Of a stretch of 51,042 bases of DNA, positions 26,996 through 35,578 are shown piece by piece. Position 1 is the first letter of the stretch, and the number at the start of each line of letters is the position of its first letter. Location: contig NZ_JAOPXV010000125.1 of assembly GCF_025964975.1 (NCBI RefSeq), forward strand, positions 1 through 51,042, in the 5' to 3' direction. The notes under the pieces are model-generated. The model was not told where the DNA came from. It made no database searches and worked only from the letters and a program-made list of their open reading frames with translations. The translations under genes were made by a program, and so were the position numbers. This DNA comes from Nocardioides sp. (GTDB taxonomy: Bacteria > Actinomycetota > Actinomycetes > Propionibacteriales > Nocardioidaceae).

Positions 26996-28066
26996 TCACG
27001 CGAGCAGCTCGGCGATCCGACGGTCGAGGATCTGCACGCCGGGGCCGAACAGCGCGAACATCTCGTTGCTGGTCTGGCCGTGGAAGTAGCGGTAGTAGAT
27101 CTGCTGGGCGATGACCGCGTTGCGGAACAGGCCGAAGACCTCGTAGTAGCGCCACGCCTCGGGGGTCAGGTCGAACCCCATCCGCTCGCAGTAGCGCTGC
27201 ACGAACTCGTCGCGGGTGATCATGCCCGGCAGGTCGGTGGGCACCCGCTTGGTCAGGCGGAGCTCCTCGGAGTCGTCGGCCTGGATCCAGAACGCCAACG
27301 CGCCACCGAGGTCCATCAACGGATCACCCAAGGTCGCCATCTCCCAGTCCAGGACGCCGATGACCCGGGTCGGGTCGTCGGCCGCGAAGACCAGGTTGTC
27401 CACCTTGAAGTCGTTGTGGATCACGCAGGTGGCCACGTCGGCGGGCTGGTGGGCGTCCAACCAGGCCATCACCTCGGTGAGCTCCGGGTTGTCGGGGGTG
27501 TGCGCGTTGCGGTAACGCGTGGACCAGCCCTCGACCTGGCGCCGGACGTAGCCCGCGCCCTTGCCGAGGTGCGTCAGGCCGGCCTTCTCCGCGTCGACGC
27601 TGTGCAGCTCGGCGTAGACCTCGACGACGTTGAGGCACACCTGCCGCGCCTGCTCGGGTGTCAGGGGGACATCAGCCGGCCAGGTGCTGCGAGGAATCAG
27701 GCCGTCGATCCGCTCCATCACGTAGAAGTCACCACCGAGGACCGACTCGTCGTCGCAGAATCCGACCATCGGGGCGACGTAGGGAAACACCGGCGCGAGC
27801 GCCGACTGGATCACGAACTCGCGACGCATGTCGTGCGCGCCCTTGGCCTTGGTGCCTTGCGGCGCCCGTCGCAGGATGAGGTCACGGTCGGGGTAGCGCA
27901 GCAGGTAGGTCAGGTTGGACGCACCTCCGGAGAACTGCCGCACCTCAGGAGTGCCTTCGAGCCCGGCCTCGCCGACGGCGGTGGCTCGCAGCCAGGAGGC
28001 GACGGCACCGACGTCGAAGGAGTCCTCCTCGCGTACCGCGCGGGCGCCGGGCACCTCGGCGTTCAC
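26996..28066 (-). CDS. APH-fold phosphotransferase of ACAD11/LvaA type
   Basis: This 356-residue kinase-fold protein has a P-loop-like start (VRQFSGGASNLTYLLRYPDRDLILRRAPQG), the catalytic loop CVIHNDFKVDNLVF and metal-binding LDWEMATLGDPLMDLGG. The whole is clearly related to the N-terminal kinase domain of eukaryotic ACAD11 and to LvaA, which phosphorylates 4-hydroxyacyl-CoA. The GTG at 28066 overlaps the stop of the upstream SDR (GTGA). Immediately before it come an SDR and an ACAD11-like dehydrogenase. Phosphorylation of a hydroxyacyl-CoA is therefore a better guess than antibiotic resistance. The function is inferred from family and context. Confidence 0.87.
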   Translation of the reverse strand: MNAEVPGARAVREEDSFDVGAVASWLRATAVGEAGLEGTPEVRQFSGGASNLTYLLRYPDRDLILRRAPQGTKAKGAHDMRREFVIQSALAPVFPYVAPMVGFCDDESVLGGDFYVMERIDGLIPRSTWPADVPLTPEQARQVCLNVVEVYAELHSVDAEKAGLTHLGKGAGYVRRQVEGWSTRYRNAHTPDNPELTEVMAWLDAHQPADVATCVIHNDFKVDNLVFAADDPTRVIGVLDWEMATLGDPLMDLGGALAFWIQADDSEELRLTKRVPTDLPGMITRDEFVQRYCERMGFDLTPEAWRYYEVFGLFRNAVIAQQIYYRYFHGQTSNEMFALFGPGVQILDRRIAELLA

Positions 28067-28836
28067 GACAGGGCGTCCAGCCGTGCTGCCTGGTGCCGCA
28101 TGACCTTGTCGTACGCCGCACGGTCGGCCCACTTGAGGAAGTAGGCCTGGCGCGCCGCCTCGTCGGGCACGATCACGTCCTCGCCGGCCTCGATGCCGGC
28201 AAGCACGGCTGAGGCGATGTCGTCGGCGGTGATGTCCGAACCCTCGACCAGCTCGGTGATCATGCGCGCGAGGGTCTCGTCCTGGCCCTGCATCGAGTCC
28301 AGCAGGTTGGTCCGGAAGTAGGAGGGGCAGACCGCGCTGGCGCGGATTCCGTACGCCGCAAGCTCGTGCCCGCACGTCTCGGTGAACGCCACGACGGCCG
28401 CCTTGACCGCGTTGTAGGAGCCCATCCCGGCGGGGTGGACCAGCCCGGCGAGGGAGGCGACGTTGACGATGTGGCCCGAGCGCTGCGCCTTGAGCATCGG
28501 CGTGAACGTCTGCACGCCGCGAACGACTCCGAAGAGGTTGATCTCGGTGATCCACCGCCAGTCGTCCATCGAGCACAGCTCTATCCGGCCGCCTCCGGCC
28601 ACCCCGGCGTTGTTGACGAGGACGTCGAGGCCGCCCCAGCGCTCCTCGACGAGTCCGAGCGCGGCCGTCCAGTCGTCCCCGGAGGTGATGTCCAGGACCA
28701 GGTCGATGCCGTCCGCGGCGACCCGGTCGGTGGCGAGCACCTCGTCGCCCCGGATGCGCAACGTGCTGGTGAGCGCCTCACCCAAGCCGGACGCGGCGCC
28801 CGTGACCAGCACGCGGCGCGGGGTCGTGGCGTTCAT
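28063..28836 (-). CDS. Short-chain dehydrogenase/reductase (LvaD-like position)
   Basis: This 257-residue classical SDR has RVLVTGAASGLGEALTSTL (cofactor motif near residues 9-18), VNNAGVAGGG and the catalytic SLAGLVHPAGMGSYNAVKAAV. It overlaps the acyl-CoA dehydrogenase stop by four bases upstream and the kinase start by four downstream, so the three are tightly coupled. In the levulinate pathway an SDR (LvaD) reduces 4-oxoacyl-CoA to the 4-hydroxy form before phosphorylation, and this gene is placed to do the equivalent. An alternative is 3-hydroxyacyl-CoA or steroid dehydrogenation. Confidence 0.88.
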   Translation of the reverse strand: MNATTPRRVLVTGAASGLGEALTSTLRIRGDEVLATDRVAADGIDLVLDITSGDDWTAALGLVEERWGGLDVLVNNAGVAGGGRIELCSMDDWRWITEINLFGVVRGVQTFTPMLKAQRSGHIVNVASLAGLVHPAGMGSYNAVKAAVVAFTETCGHELAAYGIRASAVCPSYFRTNLLDSMQGQDETLARMITELVEGSDITADDIASAVLAGIEAGEDVIVPDEAARQAYFLKWADRAAYDKVMRHQAARLDALS

Positions 28837-30098
28837 GCGCTGGTCCTGGCGCCGGACTTGCCGAGCTCGATCTTGGCGATCACGTTGCGGTGCACCTCGT
28901 CGGGTCCGTCGGCGAGGCGGAGCGATCGCGCGCCGACGTAGGCGCCGGCCAGGGCGAAGTCGTCGGTCATCCCGGCACCGCCGTGGAGCTGGATCGCCAT
29001 GTCGATGACGTCGAGGGCCATGTTGGGCACCTCAACCTTGATCTCGCTGACGGCCGACAGGGCCTCGATCGACATCCCCTGGTCGAGCAGCCACGCGGCA
29101 TGCATGACCAGCAGGCGGGAGCGGTTGATCGCGATGCGGGCGTCCGCGATGCGCTCGCGGTTGCCGCCGAGGTTGGCGAGCGGCTTGCCGAAGGCGCTGC
29201 GGCTCAGCGCGCGGTCGCAGGCGAGCTCGAGGGCGCGCTCGGCGAGCCCGATGGCGCGCATGCAGTGGTGGACCCGACCGGGGCCAAGGCGCCCCTGGGC
29301 GATCTCGAAGGCCCGCCCCTCGCCGAGGAGGATGTTGGTGGCCGGCACCCGCACGTCGTCGAAGGTCACGTCGCCGTGGCCGAGGGGCTCGTCGTAGTAG
29401 CCCATGGTGGTGAGCATCCGCTCGACCTTCACGCCGGGTGCGTCCCGCGGCACCAGCACCATGGTGTGGCGCGAGTGGCGGTCGACGTCGGGGAAGGTCA
29501 GCCCCATGAAGACGAGGATCTTGCATTCGGGATTGCCGACGCCGGTGGAGAACCACTTGCGCCCGTTGATGACGACCTCGTCGCCGTCGCGGATCGCCGT
29601 CGCCTCCATGTTGGTCGCGTCCGAGGAGGCGACGTCGGGCTCGGTCATGCAGAAGGCGCTGCGGATCTCCGAGCGCAGGAGCGGCTCGAGCCACTGGGCT
29701 CGCTGCTCGTCGGTGCCGTAGCGCAGCAGGACCTCCATGTTGCCGGTGTCCGGCGCGTTGGAGTTGAAGATGAGCGGAGCGAGGAAGGAGCGGCCCATCG
29801 TCTCGGCGAGCGGGGCGTAGTCGATGTTGCTGAGCCCCTCGCCGCCGTCGGTGCCGAAGTCGGCGGCGTACGACCCGGCGTGCTCCGCGGGCAGGAACAG
29901 GTTCCACAGGCCCTGCGCACGTGCCTTCGCCTGCAGCTCCTTGATCCGAGGGTCGGGCGTCCAGCTGTCACCGCCGCTCTCGCGCGCCTGCTTGATGCGC
30001 TCGTGCATGTCGGCCTCGAGGGGCTCGATCTCGGTGTCCATGAACGCGCGCACGCGCGCCTGCAGGTCGGCGGCGCGGGGCGAGAGGGAGAAGTCCAT
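28833..30098 (-). CDS. ACAD11-like acyl-CoA dehydrogenase family protein
   Basis: This 421-residue flavoprotein contains APDTGNMEVL, FCMTEPDVASSDATN, WFSTGVGNPECKI, QGRLGPGRVHHCMR and LRLADGPDEVH. All of these are shared with the dehydrogenase domain of eukaryotic ACAD11/ACAD10 and with LvaC rather than with short-chain fatty-acyl dehydrogenases. Aligning LADGPDEVH with the classical YEGTAQIQ segment puts Asp, not Glu, at the usual catalytic-base position; this is my alignment by eye. The family can eliminate phosphate from 4-phosphoacyl-CoA. It is first gene of a five-gene minus-strand operon and diverges from a TetR gene. Confidence 0.9.
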   Translation of the reverse strand: MDFSLSPRAADLQARVRAFMDTEIEPLEADMHERIKQARESGGDSWTPDPRIKELQAKARAQGLWNLFLPAEHAGSYAADFGTDGGEGLSNIDYAPLAETMGRSFLAPLIFNSNAPDTGNMEVLLRYGTDEQRAQWLEPLLRSEIRSAFCMTEPDVASSDATNMEATAIRDGDEVVINGRKWFSTGVGNPECKILVFMGLTFPDVDRHSRHTMVLVPRDAPGVKVERMLTTMGYYDEPLGHGDVTFDDVRVPATNILLGEGRAFEIAQGRLGPGRVHHCMRAIGLAERALELACDRALSRSAFGKPLANLGGNRERIADARIAINRSRLLVMHAAWLLDQGMSIEALSAVSEIKVEVPNMALDVIDMAIQLHGGAGMTDDFALAGAYVGARSLRLADGPDEVHRNVIAKIELGKSGARTSA

Positions 30099-30119
30099 GG
30101 GTTGACCCTACGCATACTG

Positions 30120-30134
30120 TTGAGCAATGCTCAA
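30120..30134. promoter_or_regulatory. Palindrome overlapping the TetR gene start
   Basis: TTGAGCA and TGCTCAA flank one central base, and the site covers the ATG at 30127. A CATACT hexamer at 30112-30117 is a possible -10 for a leaderless transcript. The position between the TetR gene and the divergent acyl-CoA dehydrogenase suggests an operator controlling both directions. Confidence 0.62.
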
Positions 30135-30735
30135 TAGCGTGTCCGATCCATCACGTCGCCGGCTGAGTGCGGACGACCGGCGTCGTCAGTTGGTCGGCAT
30201 CGGTCTCGCCATGATCATCGAGACGCCGATCCAGGACCTCTCCTTGGACCAGGTCGCCGCGGAGGCAGGGATCTCGCGCGGTCTGTTGTTCCACTACTTC
30301 CCGACCAAGACCGACTTCTACCTCGCGTGCATCTCAGCGGCGGGCCGGCGCATCTTGCGCAACACCGCCCCGGATGAATCTGCGAGCGGGGCGGACCAGG
30401 TCTGGGGGATGGTCACGGCGATGGTCGAGCAGATCGAGCGGCGCCGCTCGTTCTACCTCACGCTCGTGCACGGCAGCGGTGTCGCCGACCCCCGGGTGAG
30501 CGAGGTCTACGACTCGGTGCGTTCGGTCTCCACCGACCGGGTCGTCGGCGCGCTGGGGCTCGCCCCGGCGACCAGACCCGTCGTGCACGCGTGGTGGGCC
30601 TATGTCGAGGACCGCGCGCTGAGCTGGACGGCCGTCCCGACCGACGAGCGCACCGGGTCGTTGCCGGAGCTGGTCAGCCACTGCGAGACGGTGCTGCAGG
30701 CCGTCCTGGACGTCAGCCCCGACGCTTCGCCTTGA
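30127..30735 (+). CDS. TetR-family regulator of the divergent catabolic operon
   Basis: This 202-residue regulator has an N-terminal helix-turn-helix (residues about 18-62: RRRQLVGIGLAMIIETPIQDLSLDQVAAEAGISRGLLFHYFPTKTDFYL) and a helical ligand domain with ARG/LVH contacts typical of acyl-CoA-responsive members. It is divergent from the ACAD11-like gene with only 28 bases between them, and a palindrome overlies its start codon. Self-repression and control of the catabolic operon by an acyl-CoA or hydroxyacid ligand is the natural reading; the ligand is not known. Its last 23 bases overlap the convergent secreted-protein gene. Confidence 0.83.
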   Translation: MLNSVSDPSRRRLSADDRRRQLVGIGLAMIIETPIQDLSLDQVAAEAGISRGLLFHYFPTKTDFYLACISAAGRRILRNTAPDESASGADQVWGMVTAMVEQIERRRSFYLTLVHGSGVADPRVSEVYDSVRSVSTDRVVGALGLAPATRPVVHAWWAYVEDRALSWTAVPTDERTGSLPELVSHCETVLQAVLDVSPDASP

Positions 30736-32254
30736 CCGCCTTGGCGACGACCGTGAACGGCACGTTGTCATCCAGCGCAGTGCCCTGGCAGACCAGATCG
30801 GTGCCCCGACCACACCTGAAGCGCGTGGAGACGTTGGCGACCGAGACGGTCACGGCGACGATCTTGGCCGAGCTGAAGGGGGCCAGCGTCTGCGCGCGGC
30901 CGCGGCTGGTGAACCTCACCCGTCGGGTCGCCACCGTGCCGTCGACCTTGTGCACGACGAGGCGAGCGGCAGGACTCGAGCTGGGTCGGGGTCCGCTGAT
31001 GTTGACGCGCAGCTTCCACCTGGGACCGCTCAGCTCGGCGGCCGGCTTGAGGTGGATGGCCTCCGCCGAGAGGTGGTCGACCTTCTTGCGCTCCACGTGC
31101 CGCTTGTCGGCTCGGCTCAGCGTCTCGTCGGCGAGCGGCAGCGGGTCCGCGTACTCCGCCACCCCGGGGGCCTCCGCATAGGTGAGCGCCGGCGTTGTGT
31201 TGGCGGCTGCGAAGTCGGCGTACACGTCGGTGAAGCTCTGCTTCTTCTTGCGCAGCACTGCCTTGACAGCATCGATGGAGTGGTTGCGGCCGTCCGTGCG
31301 CCGGGTGCCGGCGGCCAACCACGCCTTCTTGACGAATCCCGTCCCGAAGCGCTCGGTGAGGTATTCCCAGAAGATCCAGTTGCCGTACTGGAAGCCCAAC
31401 GTCGTGCTGAAGGCGTCGAGATGGACGTACGGCGCCTGCAGCTGGCTCTGGCGGAGGTACTGCCTGTTGTCGTTGACGTCGTCGAAGACCTGCTCCTCCA
31501 TCCACGTGGCCGTCGACTCGAGCATCCACGGGTCCTCGGCGTAGTCGTAGGAGTACTGGACCGCGTGGAAGAACTCGTGCGCCGCGGTGACCCGGAGGTT
31601 GTCCTCCGGCGTCTTGGCGGGGAACTGGGCGGGGGCGTAGTCGTTGTCGAGGACGCAGAAGCCGCTGGCCGTGCGGGCAGACTTGTCGCGCTCCGCGGCG
31701 CAGTAGCCGTAGAGCCCGGCGCCGAGGTCCTTGAGATAGACGTCGAGCCGCGCGTCGCCGCCGTCGACGCCGTCCTTGCGCGGAGCGCGGTAGCCGAGCT
31801 GGTGCACCTCGCGGTCGTAGACGGCCTCCATCGTGGACAGGGTGAGGGCGACCCACTCGGGGCTCGGGGGAGCGTCGGCCGTGGTGGTCACGTAGTGGAC
31901 GCACACCTCGACGCCGCACTCCCGGGTGGCAGGGACGGTGTAGCCGTTGTCGAAGGGGTCAGCGGCGCCGTCGGTGGGACGAGCCAGCAGGGCGGTCGCC
32001 TCCACCGCCTCGGTGCCGGTGAGGTCGGGGCGTGCCATCCACAGGTCGCGCAGCGCGAGGGTGGCCGACGGGTCGGTGGCGCGGGCGTCGCCTGCCAGCA
32101 CGCGACCGGCAGTGCCGAGCGGGGACACCGCCTCGCGCGACGACGGCTCGGCGGGCGGGGACGTCGGATATGCCGCGGCGAGGGTCACGCCGCCGGACAT
32201 CGGGGCCAGGAACAGTCCAAGCACCACGACAAGCATGGTTGACGACCTACGCAC
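30713..32254 (-). CDS. Secreted MXAN_6640-family putative metalloprotease, copy 1
   Basis: This 513-residue exported protein begins with a Sec signal peptide (MLVVVLGLFLAPMSGGVTLAAAYP). The metalloprotease-like motif HEFFH is at residues 226-230, followed by EDPWMLESTATWMEEQVFDDVNDNRQYL, where ESTATWMEE supplies the likely third zinc ligand. Four Cys (ECGVEVC, YGYC, GFC) suggest disulfides, and a beta-rich C-terminal domain (about residues 390-513) ends in a basic tail. It is about 60 bases downstream of a paralogue on the same strand. The protease assignment rests on the motif and the family name, not on known activity. Confidence 0.78.
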   Translation of the reverse strand: MRRSSTMLVVVLGLFLAPMSGGVTLAAAYPTSPPAEPSSREAVSPLGTAGRVLAGDARATDPSATLALRDLWMARPDLTGTEAVEATALLARPTDGAADPFDNGYTVPATRECGVEVCVHYVTTTADAPPSPEWVALTLSTMEAVYDREVHQLGYRAPRKDGVDGGDARLDVYLKDLGAGLYGYCAAERDKSARTASGFCVLDNDYAPAQFPAKTPEDNLRVTAAHEFFHAVQYSYDYAEDPWMLESTATWMEEQVFDDVNDNRQYLRQSQLQAPYVHLDAFSTTLGFQYGNWIFWEYLTERFGTGFVKKAWLAAGTRRTDGRNHSIDAVKAVLRKKKQSFTDVYADFAAANTTPALTYAEAPGVAEYADPLPLADETLSRADKRHVERKKVDHLSAEAIHLKPAAELSGPRWKLRVNISGPRPSSSPAARLVVHKVDGTVATRRVRFTSRGRAQTLAPFSSAKIVAVTVSVANVSTRFRCGRGTDLVCQGTALDDNVPFTVVAKAVKAKRRG

Positions 32255-32316
32255 GCAACATTCCCTTCGTCGTCGGCCCGAGCAGCCGTCTCCGCGAGGT
32301 TACGTCAGGGACGTGA

Positions 32317-33810
32317 TCAACGGACAACCGTGACGGTCACCGCGAAGCGCTGGCGGTCGTCCAAGGGCTGTCCGTGGCACGCGAACTCCGTCTGCCGTCC
32401 GCACGCGTAGCGGGTGGAGGCGTTGACGAGCAGCAGGACGACTCGACGGACGCGCGATCGGCCGAAGGCGACGAACCTCTGACCGGTGCCGCGGTCGTCC
32501 AGCAGGATGGGCGCCCGGGCCACCTTCCCGGACTTCAGGAAGACCAGCGTGGTGGCGATCGCTCCGCGGGGTCGCTCGGCGTCCACGGTGATCCGGAGCC
32601 GAGATCCGCCCCGGTGGCCGGAAAGGGCTCGTACGTCGATGGCACGCGAGCTCAGGTGCGGAGCAGCAATCCGACGAGCTCGCCAGGAGCGCTGGCGAGC
32701 GCCCATGCGGACGGTCCGGTCGGCTGCCGCGGCCCGGTAGCTGGACCCTTCGTCGTAGGAACGGCGCGGCACCATGTTGGCGGCGGCGAACGCCGCGTAG
32801 ACCCGGGTCATGCTCCTCCCGCGGCTCTCCACGAAGCGGCGCACGGCCTGCGCCGAGAAGTGATCCGGTGCGCCGGGCCCGGCACCGGCCAGGGCCCAGA
32901 TCTGCCGCACCGCGTCGACGCCGTGACGCTGGGCCAGGAACTGGAAGACGATCCAGTTCCCGTAGCTACCGAGGCCGACGCCTGCATGGTCGAGTGGGGT
33001 GCTTCGCTCGGCGAGCTGTCCCGCGACGAGGAACTGCCGGTTGTCGTTGACGTCGTCGGCGACCTGCTCCTCGATCCAGGTCGCGGTGGACTCGAGGAAC
33101 CAGCGGTCCTCGCCCACGTCCATGCCGAACTGCACCGCGTGGAACAGCTCGTGGGCAGCGGTGACGCGCAGGCTCTCGTCTGCCGCCATGGGGAAGCCGC
33201 GGAAGTCGTTGTCGAAGACGCAGTACGACGACGCGAGTCCCGGCGCGCCGGGGACGGGGGCCTCGGGGGCGCAGTAGCCGTAGAGACCCGCGCGGGAGAT
33301 GTCGGCCAGGTAGATGTCGAACTGGGCACCGCCACCCCGGCCCTCGTCGGTGGGCGGGGAGGGATAACCGAGCTCGCTCATGCGGGCCAGCGAGAACTCG
33401 GCCACGACGAGGTTGCGGCGTACCCAGTCCGGGGTCGTGCCGTCGGTGGCCGCGAGGGGTGGAGCGTCAGAGGTGGTGGCGACGTAGTGCACGCACGCTG
33501 TCGAGCCGCACAGCCGCTCGCGCGGGGCCGCCGGGTCCCAGGACAGCTCGCCCGACCCGTTGGGCGGGTCGCTCGGGCGCGGACTGACGTCTCTTGGGCC
33601 ATAGCGGGCCCCACGCTGCGAGACGTCGGAGGCGGCCTCGAGGTAGGCGTCGCGCAGGTCCAGCGTGCGGTCGCGCGCGAGCGGCGATGCATCGTCTGCG
33701 CCGTACGCCGAAGGGGCCGGCGACGAGACCGGTGCGGCTGCCACCGGTCCACTGGTGATGGTGATGGCCAGCAGCACGAGGGTGGCCAAGAGGAGCCGGA
33801 CGGATCGCAC
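32317..33810 (-). CDS. Secreted MXAN_6640-family putative metalloprotease, copy 2
   Basis: This 497-residue paralogue of the next gene also has a signal peptide (VRLLLATLVLLAITITSGPVAAAP). The motif HELFH is at residues 220-224, followed by EDRWFLESTATWIEEQVADDVNDNRQFL. Shared landmarks are CVHYVATTSDAPP, AGLYGYCAPE and the C-terminal ASTRYACGRQTEFACHGQPLDD, which match CVHYVTTTADAPP, AGLYGYCAAE and VSTRFRCGRGTDLVCQGTALDD of copy 1. The regions between have diverged, so the duplication is not recent. Both genes are probably co-transcribed. The role may be extracellular peptide turnover or cell-wall processing, but the substrate is unknown. Confidence 0.78.
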   Translation of the reverse strand: MRSVRLLLATLVLLAITITSGPVAAAPVSSPAPSAYGADDASPLARDRTLDLRDAYLEAASDVSQRGARYGPRDVSPRPSDPPNGSGELSWDPAAPRERLCGSTACVHYVATTSDAPPLAATDGTTPDWVRRNLVVAEFSLARMSELGYPSPPTDEGRGGGAQFDIYLADISRAGLYGYCAPEAPVPGAPGLASSYCVFDNDFRGFPMAADESLRVTAAHELFHAVQFGMDVGEDRWFLESTATWIEEQVADDVNDNRQFLVAGQLAERSTPLDHAGVGLGSYGNWIVFQFLAQRHGVDAVRQIWALAGAGPGAPDHFSAQAVRRFVESRGRSMTRVYAAFAAANMVPRRSYDEGSSYRAAAADRTVRMGARQRSWRARRIAAPHLSSRAIDVRALSGHRGGSRLRITVDAERPRGAIATTLVFLKSGKVARAPILLDDRGTGQRFVAFGRSRVRRVVLLLVNASTRYACGRQTEFACHGQPLDDRQRFAVTVTVVR

Positions 33811-33868
33811 GCGGTGGACTCTCTCTCAAGGGCGAGCCGTCAGCCTACAAGTGGAGATCGCTCGTGCC

Positions 33869-34264
33869 CTACATCTCCGCGATGTGCTCGATGATCGCGG
33901 TCGTCGAGATGGCGGGGGTCCGCGCGAGGTAGACCACCTCGCACACGTCGGAGAACTCGTCGAACTTGCCGGCCCAGTCGTCACCCATGACCAAGACGTC
34001 TGCTCCGTGCTCGATGAGGTAGTCGCGTTTGGCCTCGAGGCTGTGCTCGATGAACACCTCGTCCACGACCCGGAGTGCTGCCACGATGGCCAGCCGCTCA
34101 CGCTCGCTGAAGATAGGAACGCGACCCTTCTTCTTCTCGTTCAGGGCATCCGCCGAGACGCCGACGACGAGCCTGTCGCCCAGCCCAGCAGCGCGCTCGA
34201 GCACCCGGAGATGCCCGACGTGGAAGACGTCGAAGGTGCCGAAGGTGAGCACGGTGCGCGACAT
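33869..34264 (-). CDS. Cytidylyltransferase-fold protein (TagD/glycerol-3-phosphate cytidylyltransferase-like)
   Basis: This 131-residue nucleotidyltransferase starts at ATG 34264 (MSRTVLTFGTFDVFHVGHLRVLERA). GTFDVFHVGH holds the HxGH catalytic motif, and TPAISTTAIIEHI is the second conserved signature, close to RTEGISTT of TagD. The length matches CDP-glycerol-forming enzymes, which supply teichoic acid synthesis. Other adenylyltransferases share the fold, so the substrate is a guess. It is a single gene, divergent from the DUF445 gene; no teichoic acid polymerase is nearby in this window. Confidence 0.8.
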   Translation of the reverse strand: MSRTVLTFGTFDVFHVGHLRVLERAAGLGDRLVVGVSADALNEKKKGRVPIFSERERLAIVAALRVVDEVFIEHSLEAKRDYLIEHGADVLVMGDDWAGKFDEFSDVCEVVYLARTPAISTTAIIEHIAEM

Positions 34265-34302
34265 GCGCGTCAATCTATCGGGCCGCCTGAGAGGATCCTC
34301 GC

Positions 34303-35574
34303 GTGCCCACACTGCCGCCGATGTCGATCATCACGCCCGACCCGGGTGCGGACGAGGAGCGCCGCCGGGGGCTGCGACGGATGCGCACGGTGGCCGTCTC
34401 GCTCCTGGTCTTCGCTGCCATCGTGTACGCCGCAACGCTGGACCGCGACGGCGCGTGGGGCTTCGTCAACGCCGGCGCGGAGGCCTCCATGGTCGGTGCG
34501 ATCGCGGACTGGTTCGCCGTGACTGCGCTCTTCAAGCACCCGTTGGGAATCCCGATCCCACACACCGCGCTGATCCCCAAGCGCAAGGACGAGCTCGGCA
34601 AGAGCCTGGAGGAGTTCGTCGGCGAGAACTTCCTGCAGGAGGACATCATCCGCGAACGCGTGGTCGCGGCCGCGATCTCGCAGCGCGTGGGCGACTGGCT
34701 CTCCGACCCCGCCAACGCCCGTCGGGTCGTCGACGAGGTCTCCGAGGTGGCCGCCATCGCCCTGGGGAAGATCCGTGACGAGCACATCGCCGACCTGGTC
34801 ACCGAGGCGTTCGTGCCGCGCTTCCGCGAGGAGCCGATCGCGCCCCTCCTCGGCACCCTGCTCACCGAGCTGGTCAGCGACGACCTGCACCACGGCGTGG
34901 TCGACCTGGCGCTCGAGGAGCTCCACCGGTGGCTGGTGCACAACGGGGACACCTTCATCGACGTGCTCGCCGAGCGTGCGCCGTGGTGGGCGCCCCCGCG
35001 GCTCAACGAGGCTGTGACCCAGCGGCTCCACCTCGAGGCCATCCGCTGGGTCGCCGACATCCGGGACAACCCCGACCACCACGCGCGCGAGGCGCTGGAC
35101 TCCATGCTCCGGCAGCTCGCCCATGACCTCCTGACCGATGCCGCCACCCAGGACCGCGCCGAACGGTTCAAGGACAGGCTTCTCGACCACCCCCAGGTCG
35201 TCACCACCGCCATCTCGCTGTGGAAGGCGATGCGCTCGGCGCTCCTGAGCTCGATGCGCGATCGCGAGGGCGCCGTCCGCAAGCGCCTGCTCGTCGAGCT
35301 CAAGGCCTTCGCCGACCTCATCGCGAGCGACGCCGCGCTCCGCAGCAAGCTCGACAAGGCAGCCGCAGACGTGGCCGTCTTCACCGTGTCCCGCTACGGC
35401 GCCGAGCTGACGGCGGTGATCACCCACACCATCGAGCGCTGGGACGGCAAGGAGGCCGCGCGCAAGATCGAGCTCCACGTGGGGCGAGACCTGCAGTTCA
35501 TCCGCATCAACGGCACGATTGTGGGCGGGCTCGTCGGCGTACTGATCCACACGATCTCGCTGGTGGTTCACTGA
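34303..35574 (+). CDS. DUF445 membrane-associated protein
   Basis: This 423-residue member of the DUF445 family has one hydrophobic segment near residues 28-46 (VAVSLLVFAAIVYAAT) and a second at the C-terminus (TIVGGLVGVLIHTISLVV). Between them is the conserved stretch GAEASMVGAIADWFAVTALFKHPLGIPIPHTALIPKRKDELG and a long helical region. The GTG at 34303 is taken from the ORF; an ATG at 34321 (MSIITPDPGADEE) is equally possible. It is followed four bases later by an S4-domain gene. The function of DUF445 is unknown; homologues are widespread and often annotated as YjiN-like. Confidence 0.82.
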   Translation: MPTLPPMSIITPDPGADEERRRGLRRMRTVAVSLLVFAAIVYAATLDRDGAWGFVNAGAEASMVGAIADWFAVTALFKHPLGIPIPHTALIPKRKDELGKSLEEFVGENFLQEDIIRERVVAAAISQRVGDWLSDPANARRVVDEVSEVAAIALGKIRDEHIADLVTEAFVPRFREEPIAPLLGTLLTELVSDDLHHGVVDLALEELHRWLVHNGDTFIDVLAERAPWWAPPRLNEAVTQRLHLEAIRWVADIRDNPDHHAREALDSMLRQLAHDLLTDAATQDRAERFKDRLLDHPQVVTTAISLWKAMRSALLSSMRDREGAVRKRLLVELKAFADLIASDAALRSKLDKAAADVAVFTVSRYGAELTAVITHTIERWDGKEAARKIELHVGRDLQFIRINGTIVGGLVGVLIHTISLVVH

Positions 35575-35578
35575 GCGC

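Noticed and set aside
26996-28066. Kinase-like gene as an aminoglycoside resistance gene
   Set aside because: The closest pattern is the ACAD11/LvaA group and the operon is catabolic; there is no resistance context.
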